Shown: positions 59,868 to 64,000 of the stretch, piece by piece | Layout of the letters: each line of letters starts with the position of its first letter | Position numbering within the stretch: position 1 is the first letter of the stretch | Source: Branchiostoma lanceolatum | Lineage: Eukaryota > Chordata > Leptocardii > Amphioxiformes > Branchiostomatidae | Direction of reading: 5' to 3' | Assembly (NCBI RefSeq): GCF_035083965.1 | Contig: NC_089732.1 | Span: forward strand, 3,053,383 to 3,117,382 | DNA length: 64,000 nt | Translations under genes and position numbers: made by a program | The notes under the pieces: generated by a model | The model's database searches: none | Seen by the model: the letters and a program-made list of their open reading frames with translations, nothing else | Told to the model about the DNA's origin: nothing

Positions 59868-62563
59868 ATGCTGGCCCTGGGACTGGTGTTGCTGGGACTG
59901 ACCACAACGCATGCCTGCAGTCAGCAGGGCCAGGCTGGCTACCATTGCATGTACAACACCACCAGCGGTCAGTCAGTGTCTACTTATGCACCGGGCTGTC
60001 TCCAGGATATCCCTCCATCAGGAGATGGATTTTTGCATGTTGGAATGGGAAAATAATCCGTCCCAAAAATCAGAACTTCATGGTATGGATGAAAACGCAT
60101 TTTCGTACACTTAAAATGACAGATTTGACCATGAACACGTGGGCACCCAAACAATGAGTGGGACAGAAAAAAGTTAATGCTGGAGATAGCCCTGCCTGAA
60201 CTATAACTGTTGTCAACTTGTCATAACACTACACATTTGGTACAACTTGTACTACAACTAGTACAAGCAAAGTTGTGATTTTGTTTGTATGACTTGTCTC
60301 GCCAGGCTGACATTTTCTCGTCAAAACAGACTTTTTTGTTTACATCTCTTAGAGATCTAGAACTAATAGAAGAGTAGTAGATGTAATAAACGCTGACAAT
60401 AACAGTTGTTAGGAAAGGTACTTGAACAGGATTGCCCAGCAGCCTTGTTAATTGAACCACACCCAGATTTAATGATAGCAATCATTCTGTTTGTGTCGTA
60501 CCATAGTGTAGACCACACCCACTTTGAACCAAAGTCCCAATTTAGACCCCGTTCACACTCATTTTTTTCAATCGCGATTGAAGTATAATCGCGATTGAAT
60601 CGATCCGATCGCGATTGATTTTTTCAGTGTGAACGCTCCCAATCGCGATTGGAACGATCCAAAACGATCCAATCGCGATTGGATTGTAACTACCTCCGGA
60701 GGTAGTTTGATTGGATTAATCGCGATCGGATCCAATCCAATCCTATCAAATTTTGAGTGTGAACACAGCTACGATTCATTCCATCGCGATCGGCGGGGAT
60801 TTCGGCTGGTTCCGGGGGTGGGAGGTCATACATGCGGGTACGTGGGGTCAAAGTTCGCATCGCGCGGGAAAACAAACCCAATCCGCACGTCAGATCGCTC
60901 TTTTACAACAACAACAACAACAACAACAACTTTTCATCGTCAACAATGCCCAAGAAGAAGAATAAAACTCCGTCAGCAACTTCAGCTGGTGGCAGATGGC
61001 GCGATGAGGAGACCAGGGTCCTCATCGCAATCTGGGGGAGAGAGGAGGTGCAGGCCAAGCTGGGGAAATGTCACCGAAAGAGGGACATTTACCGCACCAA
61101 GTGACAATGTCTAGCGGAAAAATAGACACAAAACAAGGACAACAAGGACAACAACAACATTTACCAGATGATCGCCGATAGCATGCTTCAATCGTGCTTC
61201 AATCGCGATCGGATCACGGCGTACTTTAATCCACTTGGCGAAAAGCAGTGTGAACGCAAAAGTTTCTTTGCGTTCAATCGCGATCGGATCGAACAATCGC
61301 GATTATACTTCAATCGCGATTGAAAAAAATGAGTGTGAACGGGGTCTTAGTCTTTAATTGTTACAATATTGTTACAAAATTGTTACAGCTTAAAGTGAAA
61401 TATTGCAAAATTCTGCTGCTGTAATGCCGGATTGCCCCAAAGTCATAACAGAGCATCCAGTTGGTTCAGAATACATAGTTTAGTTTTGCCATACACCCCA
61501 TGGATACAATGAAATGATCCAATGAACTCATTCCCCAAGTCATTATCGTTAACCATTGTCAGCCCTCTTAGATATACATTGCCATTCAGACCCTCTTCTC
61601 TCTCATCTCTCGAAATCACTTTGTTGTATTATTACAGCCAGTAGGTACCCATCTGAGTAATGAGGCTGTTGAAACTTGATCGAGGCACCTCCTCGGACAC
61701 GGGACCCCATTTTATGCCCCTTCTGAAAGAGGGTGCAGCTCCTTCCAGGATATCCTTCCCAGATTCGAACTGGGTTCTCCCAGTAAGCAACTAATTGGGA
61801 CCAGGAGCTCAACTGTGAGCCCACTACCAATTGAGCTACAGGGACATCCCTCTGAAAATTATAGGTAAAATTTAGCTCCAGACATGCTTTCCCCCTCCCC
61901 ACCCACTGTTTCAGTGCAGCTTTTATTTTCCACCATACCATGACCTGCACACACCTGTCATGCTCAGTGACCTATCACAGCCTCAATAACAACTAGATCA
62001 GGTTCACATTCTTCAGGTATAGAGTGTTGGCAAAAATAGAATTGGTTAACTCTTAAGAAAATGGCTAAGATTAGTAAGAAATGAGATTGAAGAGTTTGTT
62101 GTTGCTTTTGCTTGAACCCTCTCATTGTTAATCATTAATTATGTAATCTATCACCTCAGATGAACTTTCATGTTATTGTGTTACACCAAATTACACCAAA
62201 CAGCTTGTCATACCTAAACCATTCATAATCATGTCTAACTCTAACTGTTGTTTAAAGCTCCTTTGGATCTGGAAAATTATGCCTGTAAAAGTAAGTGACT
62301 TCTACAAGAAGAGAACTATAGAACAATGGCACAGTTTAAAAGCCACCTTGTCACCAGACACCGGTATGGCAACCAGATGCTGCGTGCACAGAACCTCAGT
62401 CAACAGAATGTCTGTTGTCCTCTGTCTACTTCCAACAGACAGGCACATACAGGCTGGCTGGCCGAAACAACGCTAGCTCAGAAAACAGGAAATTCTTGGT
62501 TGACTCAGAAAAAACGGAAGGCCTTCTGTTTTCAAGTGGGAAGTTCACTATCGAAATGGCAAG
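59868..62563 (+). CDS. Candidate secreted protein, unrecognised, incomplete model
   Basis: Two stretches look like exons. At 59868-59967 an ATG opens MLALGLVLLGLTTTHA, a clear signal peptide, followed by CSQQGQAGYHCMYNTTS and a G|GTCAGT donor (phase 1). At 62439-62563 an acceptor (ttccaacag) opens TGTYRLAGRNNASSENRK then FLVDSEKTEGLLFSSGKF with an AG|GTCTGA donor. They do not join directly in frame; an alternative acceptor at 62443 would. A short intermediate exon ending at a strong GTAAGT donor near 62291 (reading PLDLENYACK) is possible. I do not recognise the family. The Harbinger element at 60545-61346 sits in the putative intron. The strand and linkage of the two exons are inferred only from splice sites. 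Confidence 0.35.
60545..61346 (+). mobile_element. PIF/Harbinger-type element with Myb/SANT ORF and ATCGCGAT array
   Basis: The termini gaccccgttcacactcattt (60545) and aaatgagtgtgaacggggtc (ending 61346) are exact complements. They are flanked by TTA on both sides (60542-60544 and 61347-61349), the 3-bp duplication usual for PIF/Harbinger. The inverted repeats continue inward with aatcgcgattgaagtataat. About eleven copies of the palindrome ATCGCGAT lie in the two subterminal regions (seven left, four right). The interior encodes a Myb/SANT-like fragment. No DDE transposase is present, so it is nonautonomous. Confidence 0.88.
60946..61104 (+). CDS. Truncated Myb/SANT-like DNA-binding protein of a Harbinger element
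   Basis: 52 codons: a basic start MPKKKNKTPSATSAGGRW followed by RWRDEETRVLIAIWGREEVQ, the first helix of the trihelix Myb/SANT domain that partners the Harbinger transposase. It stops after KRDIYRTK, before the remaining helices, so it is either a first exon or a remnant. A CAACAA microsatellite (60906-60930) lies in its leader. Confidence 0.65.
   Translation: MPKKKNKTPSATSAGGRWRDEETRVLIAIWGREEVQAKLGKCHRKRDIYRTK
61640..61855 (-). mobile_element. tRNA-derived SINE, third type
   Basis: The minus strand gives gtccctgtagctcaattggt (A box) and cccagttcgaatctgggaag (B box), then ctggaaggagctgcaccctc. The acceptor stem does not close, so it is a tRNA pseudogene/SINE head rather than a functional tRNA. 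Confidence 0.65.
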
Positions 62564-64000
62564 GTCTGATACCAGTTGTGGTTAGCACATCTTTTACAGA
62601 GCCCTAATGAGAACATTAACATTTAGAATATACAGTTTTTTGATTTTCAAGAACCTAGACCTTTCTTGAACCTGTCATGTGTATCACTGTGAGAAAATTT
62701 CAGTCCGCAGACTGTTGTTTAATACCGTAGTTGTTTGTCGACCAATAGGAAAACATGCCGCACTGTTTGATGACCTGCTCATGCACAAGCGATAACAGTC
62801 TTGGTAAACACCAGATCCCAGAGGACATCCTTCACAAGTACCACGCAAATATGGGGGTCAACTGGCACAGGCATAAATTCTCAGGAAAATGTGGTCCTCA
62901 CTAACATTTAGTCTGATGTTATTTTAGTGTAGGCCTGAGTGCGGTCTCTAGAACTTGTCCCTGCATCCTGGGATGGAAATTTGCGAGCTTGTTGAATTTA
63001 ACCCCATCCGTCTAAGAAATCTTAACTTCAGGACATAAAACTGATGAAACTGTACTTTCGTAAGATTAAATAAAATGAAAGATTTGAAAATGAAAACGGC
63101 TCCCAAACAATGAGTATAAAGCTGGAGACGGGCCTGCTTCTTTCAACCTGTAAGTATCCTACAAAGGTATTATTTCAAACACATGCAAAAATGTCAAATT
63201 TCTTGCTGAAAATGGCTTCGGGAAGAAACTTTAATGGCAGTTTTAAAAGCCTAGATTTGTAGCACACATACATGAAGGGAGCTTAGCGAATGGTCTGGCT
63301 GTCTTCAACAATCGCCATGGAAACCACCTTCAGGGGTCAAGTACAAGTCCTTAATGGCGACCCTCTCTTGTGCAGGTTAGGAGAATTGATCACACCAAGT
63401 TTTATCGTTAACTTTAAATGTACTTTTTTGGAGGAAAGTTAGCTTAGCAACCTCTGAAACATCCAGCATCAAGGCCATGTATATATTCAGCATTACAAAG
63501 TAATTTTCTAGCAACCCTGCCAAAATATTTCACAAGGACCTAAAAAAACACCATCTGGTAGGAGCGTAGGGAAGCAGAACGCACTGTGGTAACAGCGAGG
63601 CCAAGCATAATAGTCATTCAACTTGGCTGTCAAAACTTTCCTTTTAACACAGGAATGTGGAAGTGACTGTGATCAATGGAGTTAAAAAACAATGTGTCAT
63701 TGTCAAATATCTGAAAAGCTGATACAGAAATGTTAGAAGCTTCCGAGTGTTTTGAATTTAAAGTTTAATGATTGCCAGTTTACTGTTTGAAACATGTTAC
63801 CTGTCTGGTATGTTGAATTTGTTGCTGCTGTTTTGGAATTTTGGATGCCTGATTTCCTTTTGTATCTTCCTAATTTTTAGAGCAGGGAGGAGAATCCTCA
63901 AGCTTGTAGAAAGTTGCCCACAAGTGTCATTACTTTCATGCGAAATCTTGAGAACCAACAGTAAACTAATCAAAATGGCCTAGCTAGAAGACTTGTTGCT
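62564..64000. other. Right edge, no supported gene
   Basis: A short plus-strand frame from 62755 (MPHCLMTCSCTSDN... ending at about 62904) follows a possible acceptor (gaccaatag) and might be a terminal exon of the candidate to the left, but its phase does not fit the 62563 donor. The rest is AT-rich sequence with no recognisable feature. Confidence 0.35.

Noticed and set aside
60629-61114. 161-codon open frame across the Harbinger element
   Set aside because: It is a shadow of the terminal inverted repeat; the Myb/SANT similarity is in the frame starting at 60946.
62231-62607. Two overlapping plus-strand open frames of 81 and 93 codons
   Set aside because: They run through probable splice sites; the coding-like frame is a third one between an acceptor at 62438 and a donor at 62564.

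Overview
Eukaryotic (metazoan) genomic DNA, most likely from an amphioxus (Branchiostoma). The basis is small exons with GT-AG introns, deuterostome-type orthologues that match vertebrate proteins almost residue by residue in conserved blocks, and dense MITE, tRNA-SINE and minisatellite content in introns. The species assignment is inference. There is no prokaryotic architecture, CRISPR array or virus.

Gene layout, rebuilt by hand from splice sites and reading-frame continuity. (1) 575-1896 (-): 5' part of a secreted von Willebrand factor A (vWA) domain gene that runs off the left edge. (2) 4645-9585 (-): ZGLP1, a GATA-type zinc finger, 7 exons, 363 aa. (3) 11464-15396 (+): UBE2U, a ubiquitin-conjugating enzyme, 9 coding exons, 332 aa. 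(4) 16803-19933 (-): FDX2, a mitochondrial [2Fe-2S] ferredoxin, 5 exons, about 190 aa, with one irregular splice junction. (5) 20645-44674 (+): CACHD1, 29 coding exons, 1298 aa. (6) 48777-58194 (-): a transgelin/calponin-family protein, 5 coding exons, 187 aa. (7) 59868-62563 (+): weak evidence for exons of an unrecognised secreted protein.

ZGLP1/UBE2U and FDX2/CACHD1 are head-to-head pairs; the FDX2 and CACHD1 start codons lie only 711 bp apart. UBE2U and FDX2 are tail-to-tail. In human, ZGLP1 and FDX2 are neighbours on 19p13.2, and UBE2U and CACHD1 are neighbours on 1p31.3. Those two regions also carry the paralogue pairs RAVER1/RAVER2 and TYK2/JAK1. This window interleaves both sets, as expected of a linkage group that predates the vertebrate genome duplications.

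Introns and intergenic DNA hold a nonautonomous PIF/Harbinger element with a Myb/SANT ORF and an ATCGCGAT array (60545-61346), many fold-back MITEs, dispersed tRNA-derived SINEs, LINE 3' remnants, several minisatellites, and a duplicated repeat around CACHD1 exon 27. The most unusual points are the four-gene linkage, the FDX2 junction that does not keep frame with canonical GT-AG sites, and a decoy acceptor before the last CACHD1 exon that would encode an alternative in-frame C-terminus.
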